The notes under the pieces are model-generated. The model searched no databases, was not told where the DNA came from, and saw nothing but the letters and a program-made list of their open reading frames with translations. 6,242 nt of DNA, taken from Salinisphaera sp. UBA6602 (GTDB lineage Bacteria > Pseudomonadota > Gammaproteobacteria > Nevskiales > Salinisphaeraceae). Below are positions 1 through 6,242 of this stretch, piece by piece. The first letter of the stretch is position 1. Each line of letters begins with the position of its first letter. The stretch spans positions 1-6,242 of the forward strand of contig DJIE01000083.1 in the NCBI GenBank assembly GCA_002433465.1. Reading direction: 5' to 3'. Position numbers and translations under genes: made by a program.

Positions 1-1
1 C

Positions 2-1048
2 GGGCAGGGCATCGGCGGCTACAACCAGCTCGTCTTCGATGCCACGCCCAAGCAACTGCGCACCCAGCTGGCCACCACCGAATACGCCACATCGCTCGCC
101 CTGGGTCATCTCAAACACCAGACCGACAACCAGCGCGGCGCCGACCGCGGCCACGGCGCCGAACTGACCACGCAATCCTACGGCAGCCTGCGCGGCGGCC
201 AGGGCGTGCTGCTCACCACCGAAGGCGGGCAAGAACAGCTTCGCGCCGACGGCGCAAAAACCGCTCTCGGCCAGGCCCACGGGCTGATCAAAAGCCTCGC
301 CGAAGCCGCCGACGCCCAACAAGCCACCGTCGAAGGCGACCCCAAACCCGCAGACCGCCCCGCGCTCAACGCCCTCGAAGACACACAAGAATCGATCGCC
401 GCCACCGCCTCCGGCACCGGCAGCAACACCCAAAACGCCGAAGCCGCAATCAAGACCACCCAAGGCGGCACCGGCGACGTCCCCGCCTGGGCGCGCCCGG
501 ACCTGATCGCCAGTGCCCCGGCCGGCATCGCCGCACTCACGCCGAAAGACCATATCGTCAGCGCCGGCAAAACGCTCTCTGCCACCGCCGGCGATATCAA
601 TATCTCCACACAAAACGACCACGTCGCCGCCGTGGCATTGGGCCTGCGCCTCTACACCCAAGGCCAGGCCGCCGACGGCAACAAACCCAATCAGGAAACC
701 GGCATCGCCCTGCATGCCGCCACCGGCGCCGTGACCGCCCAGGCGCAAAGTGCCAAAGCCAAACTCGCCGCCGACCAGTCCGTCACCATCACCAGCACGC
801 AAGCCGACGTGAACGTCAGCGCCATGAAACACATCCTGCTCACCGCCGCCGGCAGCGGGCTGGAAATAAAGGGCGCGAATATCACGCTGACCGCGCCGGG
901 GGCGGTGACATTCCATGCAGGGCAGCATGTGTTGACCGGACCGGGGAGTGGGGCGCCTGAGCCGCTATCTTTTGCCAAGACGCAACTCGAACCCTGCCCG
1001 AAAAAGAACGGGAGCGCGGCGGCAGGCGGCGCATCGTCGATCACGTGA
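2..1048 (+). CDS. vgrG: Type VI secretion spike protein VgrG, C-terminal part with DUF2345 (5' truncated by window edge)
   Basis: VgrG trimers form the membrane-puncturing tip of the T6SS and carry effectors into the target cell. The frame is open from base 2 to the TGA at 1046-1048, giving 348 visible residues; the gp27/gp5-like N-terminal region lies outside the window. The fragment opens with the typical end of the gp5/OB-fold region: a G-G-YN-LVFDATP stretch (residues 6-16), an LRTQLATTEYATSLALGHL stretch (19-37) and a GSLRGGQGVLLTTEGG stretch (61-76). DUF2345 follows, including WARPDLIASAPAGIA (163-177) and then alternating short beta-type stretches rich in A, G, T and S up to about residue 310, consistent with a triple-stranded beta-helix. 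The last 40 or so residues (PEPLSFAKTQLEPCPKKNG and a G/A/S-rich end) look like a variable tail that could dock the cargo. Bases 1 to about 870 are very C-rich and T-poor, unlike the genes downstream. The DUF4123 gene starts 4 bases after the stop. Confidence 0.93.
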   Translation, partial: GQGIGGYNQLVFDATPKQLRTQLATTEYATSLALGHLKHQTDNQRGADRGHGAELTTQSYGSLRGGQGVLLTTEGGQEQLRADGAKTALGQAHGLIKSLAEAADAQQATVEGDPKPADRPALNALEDTQESIAATASGTGSNTQNAEAAIKTTQGGTGDVPAWARPDLIASAPAGIAALTPKDHIVSAGKTLSATAGDINISTQNDHVAAVALGLRLYTQGQAADGNKPNQETGIALHAATGAVTAQAQSAKAKLAADQSVTITSTQADVNVSAMKHILLTAAGSGLEIKGANITLTAPGAVTFHAGQHVLTGPGSGAPEPLSFAKTQLEPCPKKNGSAAAGGASSIT

Positions 1049-1052
1049 GCTC

Positions 1053-1997
1053 ATGACAAGCCTTGACGTACAAGTACGCGAGTTGGGCGAACAGCTTTCC
1101 CACTATGGCCAGTGCTATCTGCTGATTGACCCGTACCTTACCGAGCCGCTAGAAGACACTTTAGCCACGGTGGCCGATGAGGACCGTATTGCCATTCCCA
1201 TCACCCATCCCGCGCTTACCCCAGACCAGCGACCGCGACTCATTCGGATCCGCGCGTCGAATGTCGAATTGATTCGGGCAAGCGTGCGCGAGTCCTGCCG
1301 AGAGCAAGGCGACCCCGAAAATGAGGTGTCGACCGGATGGGCGATCGGCGGTTGGTTGTTCACTCGCGAACCGGCGGAACGCGTCGCTCGTCATCTTGCG
1401 GGCGTGATGACGCTTAGAGCCCCCAGCGAACCCAGACCCCGATATATGCGTTGGGCGGATCCACGGGTGTTGGCCTGGCTCTGGCCGGCGCTCGATACGC
1501 AACAGCAGGCTCAACTAATCGGCCCGATTGACGCCTGGTGGACGCTCACCCGCAAACCCGAATGGGCGATTTACGAAGCCGTCGATCAGGAGTTGTCAGT
1601 TCCAAGCCCTGATGGTTATCTAAGGCTGAGCGCCGCGCAATGGAAGACCGCGGCACGCGGCGAAAACGTGCATGCGCTGGTACGGGCATGGCAACTTATG
1701 ACTGAGGCATTGCCGGCCGATTACCTGGCGCGCGCTTCACGGCTGATCGAGCAGTGCGAAGCACAGGGACTGACCCGCGCGTCGGATAGTCAGGTGCTCG
1801 CCCTATGTTGCCTGCAAGTGCATCCGCGACTGATGGCGCATTCGCGTATCCGTGCCTGTATCGACCAGGCGCGTGTATCCGATATCCCCCTGGCCGATGC
1901 GCTGGCATCGATCGAGAATCCGGACGGCTGGCAACGAATCCAAGCCGAGCTGGATGACCCGGCATTCGTACGTTCTACCGAACCCGTTGCGAGTTAA
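1053..1997 (+). CDS. DUF4123 domain-containing T6SS effector adaptor/chaperone
   Basis: The 314-residue product matches the DUF4123 (Tap/TEC-type) adaptor family, cytoplasmic proteins that bind an effector and load it onto the cognate VgrG. Family-like landmarks are YLLIDPYL near the N-terminus (residues 22-29, where members usually have a Y-LLDG/A-type strand), GWLFTREPAERVARHLAGVM (100-119), and especially YMRWADPRVLAWLWPALD followed by LIGPIDAWW (131-163), which corresponds to the family's R-Y-DPRVL and GPI--W core. The rest (about 190-314) is helical and probably the effector-specific part. The ATG at 1053 is chosen because it lies just after the vgrG stop and yields the normal family N-terminus. 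An in-frame GTG at 948 would add 35 Arg-rich residues that look like out-of-frame vgrG. The ribosome site is weak (GTGAG about 4 bases upstream), so translational coupling to vgrG is likely. No signal peptide or membrane segment is visible. Confidence 0.9.
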   Translation: MTSLDVQVRELGEQLSHYGQCYLLIDPYLTEPLEDTLATVADEDRIAIPITHPALTPDQRPRLIRIRASNVELIRASVRESCREQGDPENEVSTGWAIGGWLFTREPAERVARHLAGVMTLRAPSEPRPRYMRWADPRVLAWLWPALDTQQQAQLIGPIDAWWTLTRKPEWAIYEAVDQELSVPSPDGYLRLSAAQWKTAARGENVHALVRAWQLMTEALPADYLARASRLIEQCEAQGLTRASDSQVLALCCLQVHPRLMAHSRIRACIDQARVSDIPLADALASIENPDGWQRIQAELDDPAFVRSTEPVAS

Positions 1998-2002
1998 AGC
2001 TT

Positions 2003-5000
2003 ATGGCCGTTGTCGACCCGCTGGAAAACGCAAGAAATGCCGTCGCTGCGACGACCCCGCATGCCGGAAACGGCGTGGGCGGCTGCCCGGCCTGCAACAA
2101 GGCCGGCCTGCCCATTCTGCTGGTACGGCCCGGGATAGCGGACGCCGAATACGCACGAACGCATGTCGATGCCATCAGACCCCTTTTGAAAGGCACTGCA
2201 GACGCCGTGCCGCTACCGACGTCCGGTTATGTGGCGCGTACGCTACGAGAGGGGTTTGTCCACGTCTACTATGCTGCCCCGCAAAGCGCCCAGATCGTGG
2301 CGCATGATGGGTGGCAGATATTTCGGGTCAGCGACGGTGGTTATATGACCCCGTACCCGATAACGGACGCGGCCGCGCCTGCTGAGCCAGAAAAGAATGA
2401 CGCGTTCGCCTGTTCGGCAACGGCCAACTATGGCACCGCGATGCTCTTGTCTATCGCCGACGCGGATCGTGGAGGCCCGGTATGGGTTGGGTTCGCGGAT
2501 CATGTTTGGAGTCCGGCAGTTCGGGAACATTACGCCGGCGATAGCGGGTTGCGCGACCAACGCATGACGCGCATCAACGCGGCGGACGCATCATGCGAGG
2601 CGAGCGTGACGCTCACGCAAGAGTTCGTGGGTGGGCATGTCGTGGATTACGCAGCGCGTCCGGTACAGCGAAACAATCTCCGCGGCAATCCGTACCCGCC
2701 ATACGAAGCCCGACCCGAGTCGAGCGAAACGCTTCTAGACCGGGCCAACTGGATCATCGAACAAGGTGGAGATAGCGAGCTATCGATCGACAACGCGCTG
2801 GTCGTTGGCGTCGCCGACCCGATCGGCGTGACAACTGAAGCGGCAGTGCGGCGCATGAGCCTGACACAAACCGCGCAGGATTGGCTCAACAGCCAAGGCC
2901 AGAACGGCCGGTGGAAACTACAAACGGCGCAGACGATCCAGAATATGCTGGATCGTATTGATCGGCAGGAAACCAAACTGCTGCGTTCGTTAGATGACTA
3001 CCGGGATCTGGAAGGCCAGTACGTGAAGTCGCACGAATTCCAGCAGATGAAAGATGATGGCCGCCTGCCGCCACAGGCCACCTTTGATCGGGCGGAGCGA
3101 GGTAACTTCGGCCATATTCGCCTGCCGAGCCAACAAACGCTGGACGAACAAAGCGCCGACCGCAAGGAGAACATCACGGATCAACTGGATCCTGCGTGGT
3201 CGAGCTTTCTCAGTCGCTACAACGCGAAAAAAGAAGAAGACAAGCAGTTGCGTATCGCGCTGGATCGGGATCACGACGCGTGGCTGCAAAGCACGATGCG
3301 CAAAGTCGCCACCGAGCACGACTACGATACCGCGACCCCCTGTGACGGCACCGCCTATGCCACCGCCGTAGCAAACGTGACATGCTTCGGACCGCAGACG
3401 AGCGTCAGTGAAGAAAGCTTTGCCACGATTCTCTCGGCCGATCCGCAGGATACGAACAATCTCATCATGCGGGCGCTGCTGGGCAACCAGCAAAGTCACT
3501 TCGAGTGGATCACGGCGCCCGAGCAGCAGCAGTCGGAATATAAGGCCATTGCCACCCTGCTCATGCTCCCACAGCTGGAGGGAGGGCAAGCCGGTAAGGT
3601 AACGGAGGCCGCTAGAGCCGGTTTGGCCGGCATCGCTCATCCCTTACTGGGCGTGTTGGGCGCAACCGCCATGGTGCTCAACAAACAGCAAAGCGATTCG
3701 CCGATTCTTCGTTTAAGAATCCAGCGTCTAGCTGGCGCAACGGCGAGCCAGAGGCGGGGCAACGAACCGCCAGCCCTCCTTGAAATTCATCTACCTTTGG
3801 CGGACCTGATGGCCGCCTGGCGTGCCCAGCGCAACCAACACCTCGAGTCACTTCAAGAGCTGCGTAACGGCGTAAGAACGCATGTCGCGGCAGGCGCGAT
3901 GGCATTGGCGCTCAGCGAACACCCATCGGCCGCGGAGAAAATGGTCAAGGCCTGGATCTGGACCAATGAGCGACCGGCCGAAATCCAACGGCTGTTCGGC
4001 GCTACGAAAGCAGCGGCTAAGAACCGGATTAGTCATTTGAAGCCCGCCTTTTCGAATCTGAATCGCGCTTGGGCAGCAGCGCCGGAAATCCCGATCGACC
4101 GGGCCAAGCTATCGCAGCTGTTTACCCAATCAATGACCGCCGCCCGCTCTCCGGACGGTCTGCTCAGCACAAGCGTTGCCATCTATGATTTCTATTCGCT
4201 GATCGAAGGCCTGGATTCGCTGGAAACGCTAAGTGGGCAAGAGCGTGAAGAGGCACTGTTTAAGATAAGCGCGGCGGCACTGAACGTCGGTGGTGGCGTA
4301 CTGGACATTAGCGGGCGTGTGAGTCAGGCCTGGGCGAAGCAGGCGACGAAAGGGGCTGGAGAAGCGGCCTTGAAGCGGGCGAGTGTTGCGAGTGGCAGGT
4401 TGATCGCAGGTGGGACAGGGATATTTGCCGTCGCGGCGATGGTCGCTACTTTCGAATCTGGGTTATCCGCCTATTCAGCTTTTCAGAATTCGGACACAGA
4501 TTATGGTGTTGCCGAGATTTTGATGACGCTGATTAACGCTGCCTCGGTTGTAGCGTTGGGTGCTGTTGCCGCCGGTACCGCAGGCTTCTCGCTATTGAGT
4601 GTTTCAGCCGGCACACTGATTGCCGTGGGATCGCTGATAGCGTTCGGTTTGGTGCTTGCCATATTCGCGATTGGCTATTGGGCGGCGTTTGCCAAGGATG
4701 ACGCGATAGCGAATTGGGCTAAGCGCTGCATCTGGGGCGACGTCGGCGTCGAGAAGTACGGTACACAAAAGGCCGAAGTCTTCGCGCTGAACAAAGTGTT
4801 CCTGCTTCTAACTGGGACGTTACATATCCGTACCGATCCCGGTTCAGTATCTGCCATGCCGGCAGGCCCAGACAGGCGGCGTGAACAGGTCAAATTAACT
4901 TTGCAGTTCCCGAACAGCAGCCAGCGCGTTTGGGGCTATGTCATCAGTGGCATCAACGAAGCCGGTCAGCGCGTGTTGTTAGCATCGCACAAGCACGGTC

Positions 5001-5218
5001 AGCTCCAATTTGAACACTCGTGGCCTTGCGTGGTCAGCGCGCCCGGTAGTGAGGTTGAACCCGAAGTAAAAGACGACGTATTCAGACAAACTGTCGCTTT
5101 CCCGCACGACAGCCTGAACAATATCGAAGCGGTCGTCGTGGTGTACGCAAATGCGACCGCGACGCAGCCCCTCTATAGACAGACCATAAAGGCAGAACAT
5201 GTCGCTTTCGGCTACTAA
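2003..5218 (+). CDS. Large T6SS effector, MIX/VasX-like (BTH_I2691 family), putative pore-forming toxin
   Basis: The 1071-residue product looks like a T6SS cargo effector of the BTH_I2691/VasX type, predicted to permeabilise the target inner membrane. The N-terminal region (about 25-210) has the hallmarks of the VasX N-terminal/MIX class: CPACNKAGLPILLVRPGI (28-45), then RTLREGFVHVYYAA (79-92), which fits the MIX hRxGxhhVhh-type motif, then a W-x-F-x-V strand (104-109). Residues 280-440 are mostly charged helices, possibly coiled coil (about 305-350). Weakly hydrophobic helices occur near 534-558 and 622-640. A strongly hydrophobic cluster spans 798-897 with about three or four segments (798-822, 837-862, 866-897), followed by a family-like W-x-RCIWGD-x-x-x-EKYG stretch (905-920) and a beta-rich tail (930-1071). 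No enzymatic motif is recognisable. The start is 5 bases after the adaptor stop with no clear Shine-Dalgarno sequence, suggesting coupled translation. Pore formation is inferred from family and hydropathy. The family assignment is fairly secure, the mechanism less so. Confidence 0.9.
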   Translation: MAVVDPLENARNAVAATTPHAGNGVGGCPACNKAGLPILLVRPGIADAEYARTHVDAIRPLLKGTADAVPLPTSGYVARTLREGFVHVYYAAPQSAQIVAHDGWQIFRVSDGGYMTPYPITDAAAPAEPEKNDAFACSATANYGTAMLLSIADADRGGPVWVGFADHVWSPAVREHYAGDSGLRDQRMTRINAADASCEASVTLTQEFVGGHVVDYAARPVQRNNLRGNPYPPYEARPESSETLLDRANWIIEQGGDSELSIDNALVVGVADPIGVTTEAAVRRMSLTQTAQDWLNSQGQNGRWKLQTAQTIQNMLDRIDRQETKLLRSLDDYRDLEGQYVKSHEFQQMKDDGRLPPQATFDRAERGNFGHIRLPSQQTLDEQSADRKENITDQLDPAWSSFLSRYNAKKEEDKQLRIALDRDHDAWLQSTMRKVATEHDYDTATPCDGTAYATAVANVTCFGPQTSVSEESFATILSADPQDTNNLIMRALLGNQQSHFEWITAPEQQQSEYKAIATLLMLPQLEGGQAGKVTEAARAGLAGIAHPLLGVLGATAMVLNKQQSDSPILRLRIQRLAGATASQRRGNEPPALLEIHLPLADLMAAWRAQRNQHLESLQELRNGVRTHVAAGAMALALSEHPSAAEKMVKAWIWTNERPAEIQRLFGATKAAAKNRISHLKPAFSNLNRAWAAAPEIPIDRAKLSQLFTQSMTAARSPDGLLSTSVAIYDFYSLIEGLDSLETLSGQEREEALFKISAAALNVGGGVLDISGRVSQAWAKQATKGAGEAALKRASVASGRLIAGGTGIFAVAAMVATFESGLSAYSAFQNSDTDYGVAEILMTLINAASVVALGAVAAGTAGFSLLSVSAGTLIAVGSLIAFGLVLAIFAIGYWAAFAKDDAIANWAKRCIWGDVGVEKYGTQKAEVFALNKVFLLLTGTLHIRTDPGSVSAMPAGPDRRREQVKLTLQFPNSSQRVWGYVISGINEAGQRVLLASHKHGQLQFEHSWPCVVSAPGSEVEPEVKDDVFRQTVAFPHDSLNNIEAVVVVYANATATQPLYRQTIKAEHVAFGY
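2084..2329 (+). other. MIX/VasX-like N-terminal delivery region of the effector
   Basis: This covers effector residues 28-109. The visible pattern is CPAC at 28-31, GLPILLVR at 35-42, and a Y-x-x-RTLREGFVHVYY stretch ending at residue 90, followed by a tryptophan-containing strand. MIX (marker for type six effectors) regions are known to mark T6SS cargo and lie N-terminal to variable toxic domains. The Arg82-Glu-Gly84-Phe core with hydrophobic residues around it is the best match to the motif. I infer that this part is recognised by the DUF4123 adaptor or VgrG. The C-x-x-C pair could bind metal or form a turn; only two cysteines are close together, so a full zinc site is not demonstrated. Confidence 0.75.
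4394..4693 (+). other. Hydrophobic, putative membrane-inserting cluster of the effector
   Basis: This covers effector residues 798-897. Long Ala/Gly/Val/Leu/Ile runs with very few charges give about three or four potential membrane helices, the longest being around residues 866-897 and ending in GYWAAF before charged KDD. In VasX-like effectors such segments are linked with colicin-like pore formation. In this protein the cluster is not at the extreme C-terminus: about 170 residues of soluble, beta-rich sequence follow. The helix boundaries are judged by eye. Confidence 0.7.
5188..5192 (+). promoter_or_regulatory. Ribosome binding site for the putative immunity gene
   Basis: AAAGG lies 6 bases upstream of the ATG at 5199, inside the last codons of the effector gene. 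It is the only convincing Shine-Dalgarno-like sequence in front of any start codon in the window, and it supports the overlapping start of the last gene. Confidence 0.6.
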
Positions 5219-6149
5219 CGATACGGGGGACGGGCGTTGCCTCGTTGACCTGCACCAGGGGGGCGAACCGTATTTCGAACTACCAGACAATGTGCCCGCA
5301 TGGCAAAAAGTAATGCGGCAAAGACCTCACCGGGTCGTCGACGATACAAAACAATGCGCTCACGAAATGCCCATGACCTGGGGCAATCTCAAACGTGTGT
5401 ATCCGGATGCGATCGAGCTCGGTTCAGATAAAAGCGATGGGGTTTTTTGGAAAGTCTTTTTTTGGTTTTTTATTGTTTTGCTTGTATTGGGGGTGGCGGG
5501 GCTGACGACATTTATGGTTTTTATGGCGATATTTGTTATTCCAGGTTTCTATAAGCTAATTGTGATACCCACCTTTATTGTTTCTGCGGCGGGGTTTCTA
5601 GTCGTTTCGATGATGTACCGTAGTCTGCCCGCAACGGACATGTACGCAGCCCAACTCTTCAACAGGAAGACCCGCGAAGTTATCTTTGTCACGCGCACGC
5701 AGCCTCGGTTTTTCAAGCCAGTCGAAAGAAGCCAACCGGTTTATAAGGTTGAGTCGTGGGATAAAATGCACGTCCGTTCGTACAAGACCCAGATCGTCGG
5801 CCAGGGCAGTTATCAGACGATGTATCATCTCCAGCTTATATTCGAGGATCCGGACAACCCTCGGTTCGCCGGCAGCACATGCGCCATTGGCGGTGCCAAT
5901 TATTCAGACGATTATCTGTTTCAGCTCTATGAGTACGTACGGCGGTACATGGAAGAGGGCGCACCGCCTGTAGGCCCTGGCTGTGTCCCCGATGTCGAAA
6001 ACCCGCCGCCAGCACCGCCGTTCAAGCAGGCCGACATTGAGGCCGCCGGCGGTCGAGCGCTCAGTAACCCCGAAATTCTGGCGATTCTCGATAAGAACGA
6101 TGTCCGGGTCGCGGAAGACCTTCGTGAAGCGCTCAAAGCTACGACTTAA
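5199..6149 (+). CDS. DUF6708-like membrane protein, putative immunity protein of the upstream effector
   Basis: The 316-residue protein resembles DUF6708 proteins that sit beside T6SS effectors of this type. The soluble N-terminus (1-80) includes a W-G-x-LKRVYPDAIEL stretch. A strongly hydrophobic block (82-139) begins with the aromatic-rich FWKVFFWFF and could hold two or three membrane helices (about 83-112 and 118-139). A cytoplasmic or periplasmic domain follows, with strands such as LFNRKTREVIFVTR (153-166), YKVESWDKMHVRSY (182-195) and YHLQLIFEDPDNPRF (209-223). The C-terminus has a Pro-rich linker (263-274) and a short helix. The ATG at 5199 has a good ribosome site and overlaps the effector gene by 20 bases. 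Inner-membrane location and position directly after a putative pore-forming toxin suggest immunity, as TsiV2 protects against VasX; this is inference, and a role as an accessory delivery factor is not excluded. The hydrophobic block is encoded by very T-rich DNA. Confidence 0.85.
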   Translation: MSLSATNDTGDGRCLVDLHQGGEPYFELPDNVPAWQKVMRQRPHRVVDDTKQCAHEMPMTWGNLKRVYPDAIELGSDKSDGVFWKVFFWFFIVLLVLGVAGLTTFMVFMAIFVIPGFYKLIVIPTFIVSAAGFLVVSMMYRSLPATDMYAAQLFNRKTREVIFVTRTQPRFFKPVERSQPVYKVESWDKMHVRSYKTQIVGQGSYQTMYHLQLIFEDPDNPRFAGSTCAIGGANYSDDYLFQLYEYVRRYMEEGAPPVGPGCVPDVENPPPAPPFKQADIEAAGGRALSNPEILAILDKNDVRVAEDLREALKATT

Positions 6150-6165
6150 AGCTAACTAAGGCGTT

Positions 6166-6191
6166 GCTTAAGGCGATACGAGCCCTTAAGC
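6166..6191 (+). terminator. Hairpin 3' of the operon, possible transcript end (no U tract)
   Basis: GCTTAAGG (6166-6173) and CCTTAAGC (6184-6191) form a perfect 8-bp inverted repeat with a 10-base loop, starting 17 bases after the last stop codon. An outer GCTA/TAGC pair (6151-6154 and 6193-6196) could extend it with interior mismatches. No run of T follows, so this is not a standard intrinsic terminator. It could stabilise the 3' end or mark a Rho-dependent end, or it may be chance. Confidence 0.35.
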
Positions 6192-6242
6192 GTAGCTGCT
6201 GAATAGAATTTCGGGCGCCGCTCACCGACGGCCACGGCCTGC
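6192..6242. other. Short 3' intergenic remainder, no supported gene
   Basis: The last bases of the window contain no start codon with a ribosome site and no recognisable protein on the + strand. On the - strand two frames are open from the window edge leftwards (one ends at the TAG complementary to 6152-6154), so the end of a convergent gene cannot be excluded. Fewer than 30 codons are visible and I recognise no family. Confidence 0.3.

Noticed and set aside
178..609. Antisense open frame (143 codons) over vgrG
   Set aside because: Its Ser/Ala/Pro-rich low-complexity product mirrors the C-rich vgrG codons, and the + strand frame is clearly VgrG/DUF2345.
948..1052. Upstream GTG start that would extend the DUF4123 protein by 35 residues
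   Set aside because: The extra residues are Arg-rich and out of frame within vgrG, and DUF4123 proteins start close to the YLL-D strand. The ATG at 1053 fits better.
1994..2001. TTAAAGCT shared with 6146-6153 at two gene ends, as possible cassette-flanking direct repeats
   Set aside because: Only 8 bases match, both copies include the TAA stop codon, and the flanks do not match, so chance is sufficient.
1852..2307. Open frame (151 codons) on the + strand bridging the adaptor and effector genes
   Set aside because: It overlaps both supported genes in another frame, and its Arg/Cys-rich product has no recognisable domain.
3227..3233. AAAAAAG run in the effector as a possible programmed frameshift site
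   Set aside because: In the reading frame it is GCG AAA AAA GAA, which does not fit the X_XXY_YYZ pattern for -1 slippage, and the frame continues unbroken through a coherent protein.
2990..3640. Long open frame (216 codons) on the - strand within the effector gene
   Set aside because: It is fully antisense to a well-supported coding region, its product is Arg-rich with no recognisable domain, and it is expected as a shadow in GC-rich DNA.

Overview
The window looks like a type VI secretion system (T6SS) effector-delivery cassette from a GC-rich proteobacterium, probably a beta- or gammaproteobacterium. That guess rests on the gene families, the high GC content and the codon use; nothing in the window fixes the genus. 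All four genes are on the + strand and packed head to tail, with gaps of 4 and 5 bases and then a 20-base overlap, so they very likely form one transcript whose promoter lies upstream of the window.

Layout: (1) 2-1048 is the C-terminal part of a VgrG spike protein with its DUF2345 beta-helical extension; the 5' end is cut off by the window edge. (2) 1053-1997 is a DUF4123-type adaptor/chaperone that loads cargo onto VgrG. (3) 2003-5218 is a large (1071 aa) T6SS effector. It has a MIX/VasX-like N-terminal delivery region, a long helical middle, a cluster of hydrophobic membrane segments near residues 798-897 and a beta-rich tail, and it resembles the BTH_I2691/VasX family of pore-forming effectors. 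(4) 5199-6149 is a DUF6708-like membrane protein with a hydrophobic block near its N-terminal third. It overlaps the effector gene and is the natural candidate for the cognate immunity protein. After it come 93 bases with a short hairpin and no gene I can support.

How the genes would work together (inference from family knowledge): the adaptor binds the effector through its MIX/N-terminal region and docks it on the VgrG tail. The spike is fired into a neighbouring cell, the effector inserts into the target's inner membrane and depolarises it, and the membrane protein encoded last protects the producer and its kin.

The main points for a second look are a sharp base-composition break near the 3' end of vgrG, which may be the boundary of an exchangeable cargo module; the placement of the effector's hydrophobic cluster ahead of a long beta-rich tail; the poly-T tracts in the putative immunity gene; and the fact that the putative immunity gene has the only convincing ribosome binding site in the operon. 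No mobile element, RNA gene, CRISPR array or PAAR gene was seen.
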